Shown here piece by piece: positions 1 through 5,825 of a stretch of 9,519 nt of DNA. Position numbers and translations under genes: made by a program. This DNA is from Fibrobacter sp. (GTDB taxonomy: Bacteria > Fibrobacterota > Fibrobacteria > Fibrobacterales > Fibrobacteraceae). Every line of letters begins with the position of its first letter. Within the stretch, counting starts at the first letter, position 1. The notes under the pieces are model-generated. The model was not told the DNA's origin, did not search any database, and saw nothing but the letters and a program-made list of their open reading frames with translations. The stretch lies in assembly GCA_016295375.1 (NCBI GenBank), contig JAEDLI010000093.1, positions 1 through 9,519 of the forward strand, read 5' to 3'.

Positions 1-103
1 AGGGGCTAGGATCTAGGGGCCGCTGGTCGCAAGATGCTTTGAGGCGCGAGGTTCGAGGCACGAGGCGCGAAGAATGTCATCCTCGCGCAGGCGAGGATCC
101 GCT
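1..103. repeat. Intergenic direct repeat, copy 1 (103 nt)
   Basis: This stretch recurs at 134-236 with 5 mismatches in 103 positions and no gaps, so the period is 133 nt. It starts with a TAGGGG-type low-complexity run, continues through runs of GAGGCGCGAG/GCACGAG, and ends in a TGTCAT-plus-hairpin element. The window begins inside it, so it may extend further left. I see no open reading frame with a ribosome binding site, and no tRNA or rRNA. It is probably a dispersed or locally duplicated Fibrobacter intergenic repeat; its function is unknown. Confidence 0.85.
75..98. repeat. REP-like palindromic element, TGTCAT + hairpin (copy a)
   Basis: TGTCAT leads into a perfect 8-bp stem: ATCCTCGC (79-86), loop GCAG, GCGAGGAT (91-98). 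The same architecture is seen at 208-230 and, inverted, at 5692-5716. That suggests a dispersed REP-type element rather than a terminator, because no T-run follows. Confidence 0.6.
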
Positions 104-116
104 TGAAGTGTTAATA

Positions 117-152
117 GTTAGGGGTTAGGATTTAGGGGCTAGGATCTAGGGG
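117..152. repeat. TTAGGGG-rich low-complexity tract
   Basis: The tract consists of imperfect head-to-tail units of the form TAGGGGNTAGGATNTAGGGG. Part of it recurs at 1-19, and a decayed version appears at about 253-272. It resembles slipped-strand or short tandem expansion and overlaps the left end of repeat copy 2. No function can be read from the sequence. Confidence 0.6.
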
Positions 153-236
153 CCGCTGGTCGCAAGATGCTTTGAGGCGCGAGGTTCGGGGCACGAGACT
201 CGAGGAATGTCATCCTCGCGCAGGCGAGGAGCCGCT
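134..236. repeat. Intergenic direct repeat, copy 2 (103 nt)
   Basis: Second copy of the 1-103 repeat. The differences from copy 1 are at 189, 198, 200, 204 and 231. The conserved parts are the first 55 nt and the TGTCAT-hairpin end. The 30 nt between the copies (104-133) contain another TTAGGGG-type run. Positions 237-329, after this copy, hold a degenerate GTTAGGGATTAG run and the leader of the lipoprotein gene. Confidence 0.85.
208..230. repeat. REP-like palindromic element, TGTCAT + hairpin (copy b)
   Basis: Same element as at 75-98, inside the second direct repeat. The outer base pair is lost through the change at 231, leaving a 7-bp stem (213-219 with 224-230) around loop GCAG. No T-run follows. 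Confidence 0.6.
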
Positions 237-317
237 AGATGTGGACGAAGGGCGTTAGGGATTAGAATCTAGAGTTGCAGGTAATAAGACGCTTTGATGG
301 TTAGTAAAGTTTTTTCG

Positions 318-323
318 AAGGAG
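318..323 (+). promoter_or_regulatory. Ribosome binding site of the FISUMP lipoprotein gene
   Basis: AAGGAG lies 6 nt before the ATG at 330. This decides the start, because an in-frame ATG at 294 has no such site in front of it and would put 12 extra residues before the signal peptide. Confidence 0.75.
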
Positions 324-329
324 CAAAAT

Positions 330-1259
330 ATGAAAAAAAAATCTCGTAAATTTTTTTCCGCAGGGCTCGCGATTTCTATCGCCTTTTTGGTCGCGGGTTG
401 CGAAGACGTGCGGGTGGAAAAATACCCCAATGGCCAGGTGCAGTTCGAAACCACCTACGTAAACGACAAGCGCGAGGGTCTAGAAAAGGAGTTCTACGAG
501 AACGGCAAGCTGAAGCGGGAAACTCCTTATAAGGAAGACCGGCGGGAAGGCCTTACCAAGGAATATTTTGAAGACGGCACCTTGAAATCGGAAATTCCCT
601 ACGCCGACGGTTACATCGAAGGCACGGTGCTCCGCTACCACAAGAACGGCAAGCTCGCTTCCAAGGCAATGTTCCAGAAAAACAAGCAGGTGGAACTGGG
701 TGAAAGTTTTGACGAAAGCGGCGAGCCCGCTACACACGGGAGCTACAAGGACCCCCGTGACGGAATCGCCTACGAGTGGGTCCGCATCGGCGACCAGCTC
801 TGGACCGCCGAGAACCTGAACTACGCCACAGCCGCAGGTTCCCTATGCATGCAGTGCAACAACTGGGGCCGCCTCTACGACTTTGAAAGCGCCAAGAACG
901 CCTGCATGGACGGATTCCACATGCCGAGTAAGGACGAATGGCAAAAACTGATTGCCGCCGCAGGCAACAAGCCCGCCCAGGCCTTGAAGGCCGGATTCGG
1001 CTGGGATCCCATTACCGAAGGCACCAACAACTACGGCAACGGCAAGGACGAGCTGGGCTTTGGCGTAAAAGCAGGAGGAGCACACTTCGCCAAGAGCGAC
1101 GTGCCGCTCAAAGAACGCAAGTTCGATTCCGCCGGAAAAAAGGCCTACTTCTGGACCGCCGAAGGCGAAGTGGTGGTATTCCACCACAACAAGGACGTCG
1201 CTACCTTCGAGAAGTTCAATCCCGAACACGGCGCAAGCCTGAGGTGCCTGAAGGACTAA
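330..1259 (+). CDS. Lipoprotein with YwqK/MORN-like repeats and a FISUMP domain
   Basis: A 309-aa predicted lipoprotein. The N-terminus is a lipoprotein signal peptide: basic KKKSRK, a hydrophobic stretch at 10-22, and lipobox LVAG-C with the lipidated Cys at 24. Residues about 29-130 hold four repeats of about 23 residues of the YwqK/MORN-variant type (pattern Y-x-NG-x-L-x-x-E-x-x-Y-x-x-x-x-x-EG). Residues about 137-308 are a FISUMP domain: DPRDGIAYEWVRIGDQLW, then AENLNYAT, GRLYDFESAKNAC, GFHMPSKDEW, YFWTAE and the terminal SLRCLKD. Four cysteines (173, 176, 192, 306) could form disulfides. FISUMP proteins are abundant, mostly uncharacterised surface or secreted proteins of Fibrobacter. YwqK-like repeats occur in many bacterial proteins without a settled role. 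The gene stands alone on its strand, behind the 1-236 repeats. The likely location is the inner or outer membrane, facing outside the cytoplasm. Function is unknown; domain identity is well supported, the location is inferred. Confidence 0.9.
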   Translation: MKKKSRKFFSAGLAISIAFLVAGCEDVRVEKYPNGQVQFETTYVNDKREGLEKEFYENGKLKRETPYKEDRREGLTKEYFEDGTLKSEIPYADGYIEGTVLRYHKNGKLASKAMFQKNKQVELGESFDESGEPATHGSYKDPRDGIAYEWVRIGDQLWTAENLNYATAAGSLCMQCNNWGRLYDFESAKNACMDGFHMPSKDEWQKLIAAAGNKPAQALKAGFGWDPITEGTNNYGNGKDELGFGVKAGGAHFAKSDVPLKERKFDSAGKKAYFWTAEGEVVVFHHNKDVATFEKFNPEHGASLRCLKD

Positions 1260-1279
1260 TTACAAGTGTGTAGTGTGTG

Positions 1280-1323
1280 ATGTGAGATGTGAAATTACAC
1301 ATTCCACACCTCACATTTCACAT
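1280..1323. repeat. Imperfect palindrome between convergent genes
   Basis: ATGTGAGATGTGA (1280-1292) pairs with TCACATTTCACAT (1311-1323), 12 of 13 Watson-Crick plus one possible G-U, around an 18-nt loop. It sits between the lipoprotein stop (1259) and the argJ stop (1329), where a bidirectional terminator would be expected. However, neither side has a T-run and the arms are built from TGTGA-type low-complexity units. It may be a weak terminator or simply a repeat. Confidence 0.45.
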
Positions 1324-1328
1324 TAATC

Positions 1329-2546
1329 CTACGTCGTGTATTCCGCGTTGATCTTTACATAGCCGTAGCTCAGGTCGCAGGTGAAGGCGCTGGCAGAGGC
1401 CTGACCGATGTTCAGCACCAGTGTCACCTTGTATTCCCGCTGGCGGACCACCGCATGGAGTGCCGCCGTCTGAGCTTCGTCCAGAGGCAGCGGGCGGCCG
1501 CCCTCCAAGACTTTCACGTCGCCGAAGTAAAGGTCGGTGTGTTCGGCCACCATGTTGCAACCGCTACTGCCTGCACTGCTGAGGATACGTCCCCAGTTGG
1601 GGTCTTCGCCGAACATGGCGCACTTCGCAAGGTTCGATGTTCCGATGAAGCGGGCCATGCGGAGCGCCTCTTCGTGGCTTTCGGCCTTTTCGATGCGCAG
1701 TTCAATCAGCTTGGTAGCGCCTTCGCCGTCGCGCACGATGTCCTTGGCAAGACTCTGCATGATAAGCATCAGGGCCGCACGGAACTCGCCCTGCTCCGAG
1801 AGGCTCAGGTCTTCGTAACGCAATCCGCTCATGCCGTTGGCAAGCAAGATGCAGGTGTCGTTAGTGCTGGTGTCGCCGTCCACCGTAATCGCGTTGAAGG
1901 AATCGGCGATGTCCGCACGGAATTCGGCAAAGAAGTCGATGGGGAGCGAAATGTCGGTGGTAATGAAGGCGAGCATGGTGGCCATGTTGGGATGAATCAT
2001 GCCCGAGCCCTTGCAGGCGCCGCCGATAGTCACCACACCCTTTTCGGTATGGATTTCTACCGCGTGGCTCTTGAGCGCAAGGTCGGTAGTGAGGATGGCG
2101 CGGCCGAATTCCTCGGAGGCGTCGGCGTGGAGCTTTTCCACCAGCTTGGGGATCCCGGCCTCGATCTTGTCCATGGGCATCAGATGGCCAATCACGCCGG
2201 TGCTGCATACCAGCACGCTCTTGGGCGCAAGGTTCAGGGCCTCTTCGGTAAGGGTGGCCATGCGTTCGGCATCCTTGTAGCCCTGTTCGCCGGTACAGGC
2301 GTTGGCGTTTCCGCTGTTCACCACCACAGCCGTTGCAAAATGGGCATGCTCCAGGGCAGCCTTGTCATAAAGCACCGGGGCGGCCTTCACCTTGTTGGTG
2401 GTAAACACCGCAAAGCAGCGGGCGGCCTTTTCGCTCTTGAGAAGCGCCATGTCGGCATTGCCGCTGGCCTTGATGCCTGCGCAGATTCCAGATGCCGTGA
2501 AGCCCTTGGGGGAACACACACCGCCATTTTCCAACAGATTGTACAT
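1329..2546 (-). CDS. argJ: ArgJ, glutamate N-acetyltransferase / amino-acid N-acetyltransferase
   Basis: This is ArgJ (ornithine acetyltransferase, cytoplasmic), 405 aa, a normal length for the family. It transfers the acetyl group from N-acetylornithine to glutamate, giving ornithine and regenerating N-acetylglutamate in the cyclic arginine pathway; some members also use acetyl-CoA. The self-cleavage site is clear: KGSGMIHPNMATML at residues 179-192, with cleavage before the nucleophile Thr190. The oxyanion-hole segment CSTGVIG is at 114-120. Other family marks are VVNSGNANACTG (75-86), DGDTSTNDT (223-231), GEDPNWGRIL (313-322) and the C-terminus DLSYGYVKINAEYTT. The start at 2546 is preferred over a longer in-frame ORF that would run into greA, because AGGAG lies 5 nt upstream and homology begins here. 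No other arg gene is in the window. Whether it is mono- or bifunctional cannot be decided from sequence. Confidence 0.95.
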   Translation of the reverse strand: MYNLLENGGVCSPKGFTASGICAGIKASGNADMALLKSEKAARCFAVFTTNKVKAAPVLYDKAALEHAHFATAVVVNSGNANACTGEQGYKDAERMATLTEEALNLAPKSVLVCSTGVIGHLMPMDKIEAGIPKLVEKLHADASEEFGRAILTTDLALKSHAVEIHTEKGVVTIGGACKGSGMIHPNMATMLAFITTDISLPIDFFAEFRADIADSFNAITVDGDTSTNDTCILLANGMSGLRYEDLSLSEQGEFRAALMLIMQSLAKDIVRDGEGATKLIELRIEKAESHEEALRMARFIGTSNLAKCAMFGEDPNWGRILSSAGSSGCNMVAEHTDLYFGDVKVLEGGRPLPLDEAQTAALHAVVRQREYKVTLVLNIGQASASAFTCDLSYGYVKINAEYTT

Positions 2547-2551
2547 ATCGA

Positions 2552-2556
2552 CTCCT
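2552..2556 (-). promoter_or_regulatory. Ribosome binding site of argJ
   Basis: AGGAG on the minus strand, 5 nt before the ATG at 2546. It fixes the argJ start and argues against initiation at 2648 inside greA. Confidence 0.7.
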
Positions 2557-2621
2557 GCAAAAGGCGCCCTTCGGGAACTGCCGTTCCCCAAAACGCCGGT
2601 AAATTTTTTACCTTGTAGAGC
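2557..2621. promoter_or_regulatory. Divergent argJ/greA control region with two palindromes
   Basis: These bases must hold the promoters of both argJ (leftward) and greA (rightward). Two inverted repeats are visible: GGGAAC-TGCC-GTTCCC at 2573-2588 and GGTAAA-TTT-TTTACC at 2598-2612. The second ends 9 nt before the greA ATG, which itself lacks a clear Shine-Dalgarno. I could not assign -35/-10 boxes with confidence. The palindromes could be operators or 5'-UTR structures; no regulator is identified. Confidence 0.4.
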
Positions 2622-3092
2622 ATGGAAAAGAAAATCCCGTTTACACAAGAAGCCTACGACCAGCTCGTCAAGGACCTCAATAATTTAAAAAATGTAGAAC
2701 GTCCCCGCGTGCTGCAAGAACTGGTTGACGCCCGCGCACAGGGCGATTTGAGCGAAAACGCCGAATACCATGCCGCCAAGGAGCGGCTTGCCGCCATCGA
2801 CAACGTGGAACTGCCCAAGCTGCAGGACCAGCTGGCCCGTGCCGAAGTGGTGGCCTTTGACGCCTCCTCCGACACCATCCGTTTTGGTGCCACCGTCACC
2901 GTCAAGAACCTGAAAACCAAGCGGGACGTGGTTTACCAGCTGGTGTCTCCCGAAAGCGTAGACGCCCTCAACGGGAAAATCAGTTTCAAGAGCCCCATCG
3001 GTGCGGCCCTCATGGGCAAGAAGCGGGGCGACAAGGTAGAAGTTTCCACCCCCAAGGGCGTGAACAACTTCGAAATCATCGACTTCAAGTAA
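2622..3092 (+). CDS. greA: Transcription elongation factor GreA
   Basis: GreA, 156 aa, standard length. It enters the secondary channel of backtracked RNA polymerase and stimulates cleavage of the extruded RNA 3' end. Residues 1 to about 75 form the antiparallel coiled coil. Its tip carries the family motif GDLSENAEYHAAKE (41-54), including the Mg-coordinating acidic residues D42 and E45. Residues about 83-156 are the FKBP-like C-terminal domain with SPIGAALMGKKRGDKVEV (124-141). It is divergent from argJ and followed after 28 nt by holA on the same strand, so the two probably share a transcript. The start codon lacks a strong Shine-Dalgarno, but the N-terminus aligns with the family. GreB is less likely because there is no extended basic patch, but the distinction rests on motif reading only. 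Confidence 0.95.
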   Translation: MEKKIPFTQEAYDQLVKDLNNLKNVERPRVLQELVDARAQGDLSENAEYHAAKERLAAIDNVELPKLQDQLARAEVVAFDASSDTIRFGATVTVKNLKTKRDVVYQLVSPESVDALNGKISFKSPIGAALMGKKRGDKVEVSTPKGVNNFEIIDFK

Positions 3093-3120
3093 GGCGAACA
3101 GGACCGCCCGCGAGACCAGG

Positions 3121-4092
3121 ATGATTGTAGCCCTCATTGGCAAGGACCAGTTTTCCAAGGACATCCGCATCGAGAAATTCATTGCCGATGCCCTGGGCGA
3201 ACGGAAAGACGACCCTCTTTCCAAGCAGATCCTGTACGCCACGGACACGAACATCCCTTCCATTGCCGAAGCGGTAATGACCGCCTGCGACTCCGTGTCC
3301 ATGTTCAGCCCGGAACAGGCCATAGTGGTGCGCAAGGCCGAAGCCCTCAAGGCTGACGACACCAAGGCCCTGGCCAAATGGCTGGGGCATGGCCCTCAGT
3401 GCAAGCTTTTGCTGGACTTCGAGACTCTCGCCGCCAACACGGAACTCTACAAGGCCCTGAAAAAGGCGGGCGAAATCGAGAAGGAATACGACGAGCCCAA
3501 GTCCTATAAGATGGCCGACTGGATTGCCTCGGTCATCCCCTCCCATTTCAAGAAGACCATCGACAAGGATGCCTGCCAGTACCTGGCCGAAGCCCTGGGC
3601 ACCGACACCAAGCTGGTGTGCGAAGAAGTCGAAAAGATTCTCCTGTTCCAGCCGGAATGCAAGAAAATTGACCTGGAACTGGTCAAGACCATGGTGGTTT
3701 CCCAGCGGAAAATCGTGGCCTACGAAATCAACGACTATTTCGGCATGCGTGACGGCAAGGCCTACGCCAAGAAACTAAACGAAATGTTCAACAACGGCGT
3801 GCAGGCGGTGCAAATCGTGGCGTCGCTGTACTACTACGCCGTAGATCTGATGAACTTTTCGGCCCTGCTCGCGAAGGGCATGACCCCCAAAGACGCCGCC
3901 GCCGAACTGGGCAAGAACGACTTTATCTTCAACGTGAAGGGCAAGGCTCCCGAATGCGCAAGACGCTGGGGCAAGCCGCTACTCTGCCGAGTCATCCGCA
4001 GGCTTGCCGACCTGGACTTTGAAATCAAGAGCGGGAAATGCTCCACCCGCATTAGCCAGGAACTGGCGCTAGCTGCCCTGGTGGTGCGCTAG
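3121..4092 (+). CDS. holA: DNA polymerase III delta subunit (clamp loader), HolA
   Basis: A 323-aa protein with the layout and length of HolA, the delta subunit that opens the sliding clamp within the clamp-loader complex. The N-terminal part begins MIVALIGKDQFSKD, the usual opening beta strand and loop. Residues about 62-72 (MFSPEQAIVVR) match the family's 'sLF...riVvvr' segment, and 95-101 (CKLLLDF) the following core strand. The middle contains AWD-like helices (ACQYLAEALGTDTKLVCEEVEKI). The C-terminal collar domain includes the AVQIVASLYYYAVDL helix, a K-x-P-x-x-A-R-like segment (GKAPECARRW) and the acidic/IK segment DLDFEIKSG. Delta lacks a working P-loop, as here. AGG directly abuts the ATG, so the ribosome binding site is poor and translation may depend on coupling to greA, 28 nt upstream. 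The stop overlaps that of the convergent 4089-5636 gene. Confidence 0.85.
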   Translation: MIVALIGKDQFSKDIRIEKFIADALGERKDDPLSKQILYATDTNIPSIAEAVMTACDSVSMFSPEQAIVVRKAEALKADDTKALAKWLGHGPQCKLLLDFETLAANTELYKALKKAGEIEKEYDEPKSYKMADWIASVIPSHFKKTIDKDACQYLAEALGTDTKLVCEEVEKILLFQPECKKIDLELVKTMVVSQRKIVAYEINDYFGMRDGKAYAKKLNEMFNNGVQAVQIVASLYYYAVDLMNFSALLAKGMTPKDAAAELGKNDFIFNVKGKAPECARRWGKPLLCRVIRRLADLDFEIKSGKCSTRISQELALAALVVR

Positions 4093-5636
4093 AACTTCGT
4101 ATCTACAGGATTGAACTGGAGCTGGATTCCCGAGCGGATCCAGCCGTCCACGCCGTCTTTGCCGGGGCTATTGGCCAGGTTCTCGTACTTGCGGCCGCCG
4201 CCACCCAGGTAGAAGCGCAGCCATTCGTTAAACTTGAGACGGTATTGAACGTCCAGCACATACTGGGCTTCTTCCACACCGGAGGTTGCTCCTTCTACAT
4301 CGACGGCGATGTCGTAGTCGGTATAGAGTTCCTTGTCGCCCTGACGGAGCCATGCCGCCGTAATGGCCAGAGAATGGTCGCCGTAGGTCCAGCCCAGTTC
4401 AAGCCACAGGTCCAGAGCGTCTGAGCCGCGACGGTAACCAACGGGATAGTCCACAAAATAAGCGTCGGCGTAGTTGGCCTCCCCCTGCTCGCGGTAGTTG
4501 CTGCGGTAGTTCCGGCGGCTGGTGTATTTCAGGAGCGGAAGCCTGCTGTTGTTGGCGACGGGGTCGGTACGGACCACCTCAAAACGCCAGGAGTATTCGC
4601 CTAAACGATTGGTCTTGACCTGATGGAAATAGCCCGCCATGTAGTTCAAGATGGAACGGTTGGTGCCCTTGTCGTCGTCTTCGCCTACGGGGCTGTTGAT
4701 GTCTTCCATGTTGAATTGTCCATAGAACCGAGCACCTGCCGCGGTTTTGTAGCCCAATTCAAAAGTAGCCGTTGCAGATGTATAGCCCGTGGCGAAATTA
4801 TTGTGCCAAAAAATAAAGGGACTGACGGAACGGAATTCCAGGGCCTTGCCCCCAACCACGCTCTGCTCCACCACATAGACCCAGAACTTGTTGGTCTCTA
4901 CGCCCATGCGATGATACACCATGTTTTTGACATTGTCGGTATAGGTTCGGTTCCGCTGGTTCGGGACCTGCCGACCGGGGTCGGTGCATTTCTGGTCGTA
5001 GGCCTCGGTGCCTTCCGGCGGACAACCCGTAGAGTGATCCGTCACGTCGCCAAAGAGCCACGGATTCAAAGAACTGAGCATGAAGTCGTAACGGAAAAAT
5101 CCGGGAGCGAACTTCCAATGGAATCCGTCGTGATATGGTACGCCACCCATCGTAATGTCATTCCTGGAAACTTTCAGGTCGTCGGGGCTGAAACGGCCAA
5201 ACTGCACGAAGCCCACGCCGTTGTTCCACTTGGCATAGGCGTTGTTGGGCACGTTGATGTCCAGCTCGCTGGGCTTGTAGGTGAAATTCGTTTTCCAGTC
5301 GTCCTGATACCAGGCCTCCAGATCCTTGCGGAGAGGCGCTTCCAAAAGCACCTGGAAATCCTTGTAACCTGCGCGAAAACTTAGGGTGAAAAACGGATGG
5401 ACGGATTCTTCGTAACTGCGGGCGTTTTCCAGCGGGATGCGGAGCCCCCGCCAGTTGCGACCGTACCAGTCCGCCGTATCCACGGCGAAGGTAGGCTCCG
5501 TAGGGCCGCCGTTGAGCCCGATGTCGAAATCCGTGCCAATCTGGAAATAGCCGGTTTCGCCATAAGTCGAAACGGACAGGCCCAGGGAGGCTGCCGCCAG
5601 TGTCAAAATCGCAAATTTGGAGCGAATCGCACCCAT
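4089..5636 (-). CDS. Outer-membrane beta-barrel protein, Wzi-like capsule assembly family
   Basis: A 515-aa secreted protein, probably an outer-membrane barrel. Residues 1 to about 26 form a signal peptide (IRSK, then a hydrophobic AILTLAAASLGLSVS). The rest is rich in aromatic residues and Gly in alternating strands, and the chain ends in Phe, the typical barrel-assembly signal. Two blocks resemble the Wzi family (capsule assembly, PF14052-type). Residues about 146-191 run from FGR through a pre-barrel loop to GFFRYDFMLSSLNP, matching 'G-x-FRYSYxLASLxP'. Residues about 241-312 hold YHRMGVE, EQSVVGGKALEFR, VSPFIFWHNN and FYGQFNMEDI, matching the family order HRLE, GEAVVYGGR, NP, LYGExxxDD. 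Wzi of Escherichia coli is a lectin-like barrel holding group 1 capsule on the cell surface. A two-Cys loop at 205-217 may be disulfide-bonded. The gene lies downstream of ftsZ but beyond a terminator, so it is probably separately transcribed. No clear Shine-Dalgarno precedes the ATG. Family placement is from motif reading; function is inferred. Confidence 0.7.
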   Translation of the reverse strand: MGAIRSKFAILTLAAASLGLSVSTYGETGYFQIGTDFDIGLNGGPTEPTFAVDTADWYGRNWRGLRIPLENARSYEESVHPFFTLSFRAGYKDFQVLLEAPLRKDLEAWYQDDWKTNFTYKPSELDINVPNNAYAKWNNGVGFVQFGRFSPDDLKVSRNDITMGGVPYHDGFHWKFAPGFFRYDFMLSSLNPWLFGDVTDHSTGCPPEGTEAYDQKCTDPGRQVPNQRNRTYTDNVKNMVYHRMGVETNKFWVYVVEQSVVGGKALEFRSVSPFIFWHNNFATGYTSATATFELGYKTAAGARFYGQFNMEDINSPVGEDDDKGTNRSILNYMAGYFHQVKTNRLGEYSWRFEVVRTDPVANNSRLPLLKYTSRRNYRSNYREQGEANYADAYFVDYPVGYRRGSDALDLWLELGWTYGDHSLAITAAWLRQGDKELYTDYDIAVDVEGATSGVEEAQYVLDVQYRLKFNEWLRFYLGGGGRKYENLANSPGKDGVDGWIRSGIQLQFNPVDTKF

Positions 5637-5691
5637 ATACGAATAATCTAGAAAAAAGCGGTGGCGGGAGGGCTGTGGACTTTGAAAGGAG

Positions 5692-5716
5692 ATGCCCGGT
5701 CAAGCCGGGCATGACA
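5692..5716 (-). repeat. REP-like palindromic element, TGTCAT + hairpin (copy c)
   Basis: Read on the minus strand this is TGTCAT running into the perfect 8-bp stem ATGCCCGG / CCGGGCAT (5712-5705 with 5699-5692) around a 5-nt loop. The layout (TGTCAT overlapping the stem base, then a GC-rich stem ending in ATC) is that of the elements at 75 and 208, with a different stem sequence. It lies between the ftsZ terminator and the Wzi-like gene start. Confidence 0.55.
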
Positions 5717-5737
5717 AGAGGAACGCGAGCGGTCATT

Positions 5738-5781
5738 AAAAACCTTCTTGTATCGAAGAATTTGTCTTCGATACAAGAAGG
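5738..5781 (-). terminator. Rho-independent terminator after ftsZ
   Basis: A perfect 17-bp stem (5765-5781 with 5743-5759) closes a 5-nt loop. On the minus strand it is followed immediately by TTTTTAA (U-tract at 5742-5738). It lies 85 nt past the ftsZ stop and should end the ftsQAZ transcript before the Wzi-like gene. The stem is AT-rich for its length but long and uninterrupted. On the plus strand no T-run follows, so it acts in one direction. Confidence 0.85.
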
Positions 5782-5813
5782 GATCACCCAGGCAGGGAGA
5801 CCCAGGTGATCCC
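5780..5813. other. Hairpin-forming inverted repeat, GGGATCACC / GGTGATCCC
   Basis: A perfect 9-bp inverted repeat (5780-5788 with 5805-5813) around a 16-nt spacer. It overlaps the base of the terminator stem by 2 nt and lies on the 3' UTR side of ftsZ. No U-tract follows on either strand. It could be an RNA-stabilising or processing structure, or a decayed repeat. Confidence 0.6.
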
Positions 5814-5825
5814 TCGTGTTGTGGT

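Noticed and set aside
75..236. CRISPR array in the repeated region
   Set aside because: Only two copies of a 103-nt unit are present, with a 30-nt gap that is itself low-complexity. Units are too long and the spacer is not unique, and no cas gene is near.
1455..2618. A 387-codon open frame on the plus strand opposite argJ
   Set aside because: It is the antisense shadow of argJ. The minus-strand product has complete ArgJ motifs, while the plus-strand translation is His/Gly/Val-rich with no recognisable domain and no ribosome binding site.
2547..2648. N-terminal extension of ArgJ to a start at 2648
   Set aside because: It would overlap the greA start on the other strand, has no homology to ArgJ, and the ATG at 2546 has AGGAG at 5 nt.
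5692..5712. Terminator for a rightward transcript
   Set aside because: The hairpin is GC-rich but no T-run follows on the plus strand, and no plus-strand gene ends nearby. It fits a REP-like element better.
5158..5787. A 209-codon minus-strand frame spanning the hairpin region and the start of the Wzi-like gene
   Set aside because: It would run through the terminator and overlap the signal peptide of the real gene in another frame; it has an Arg/Gly/Ser-rich shadow composition.
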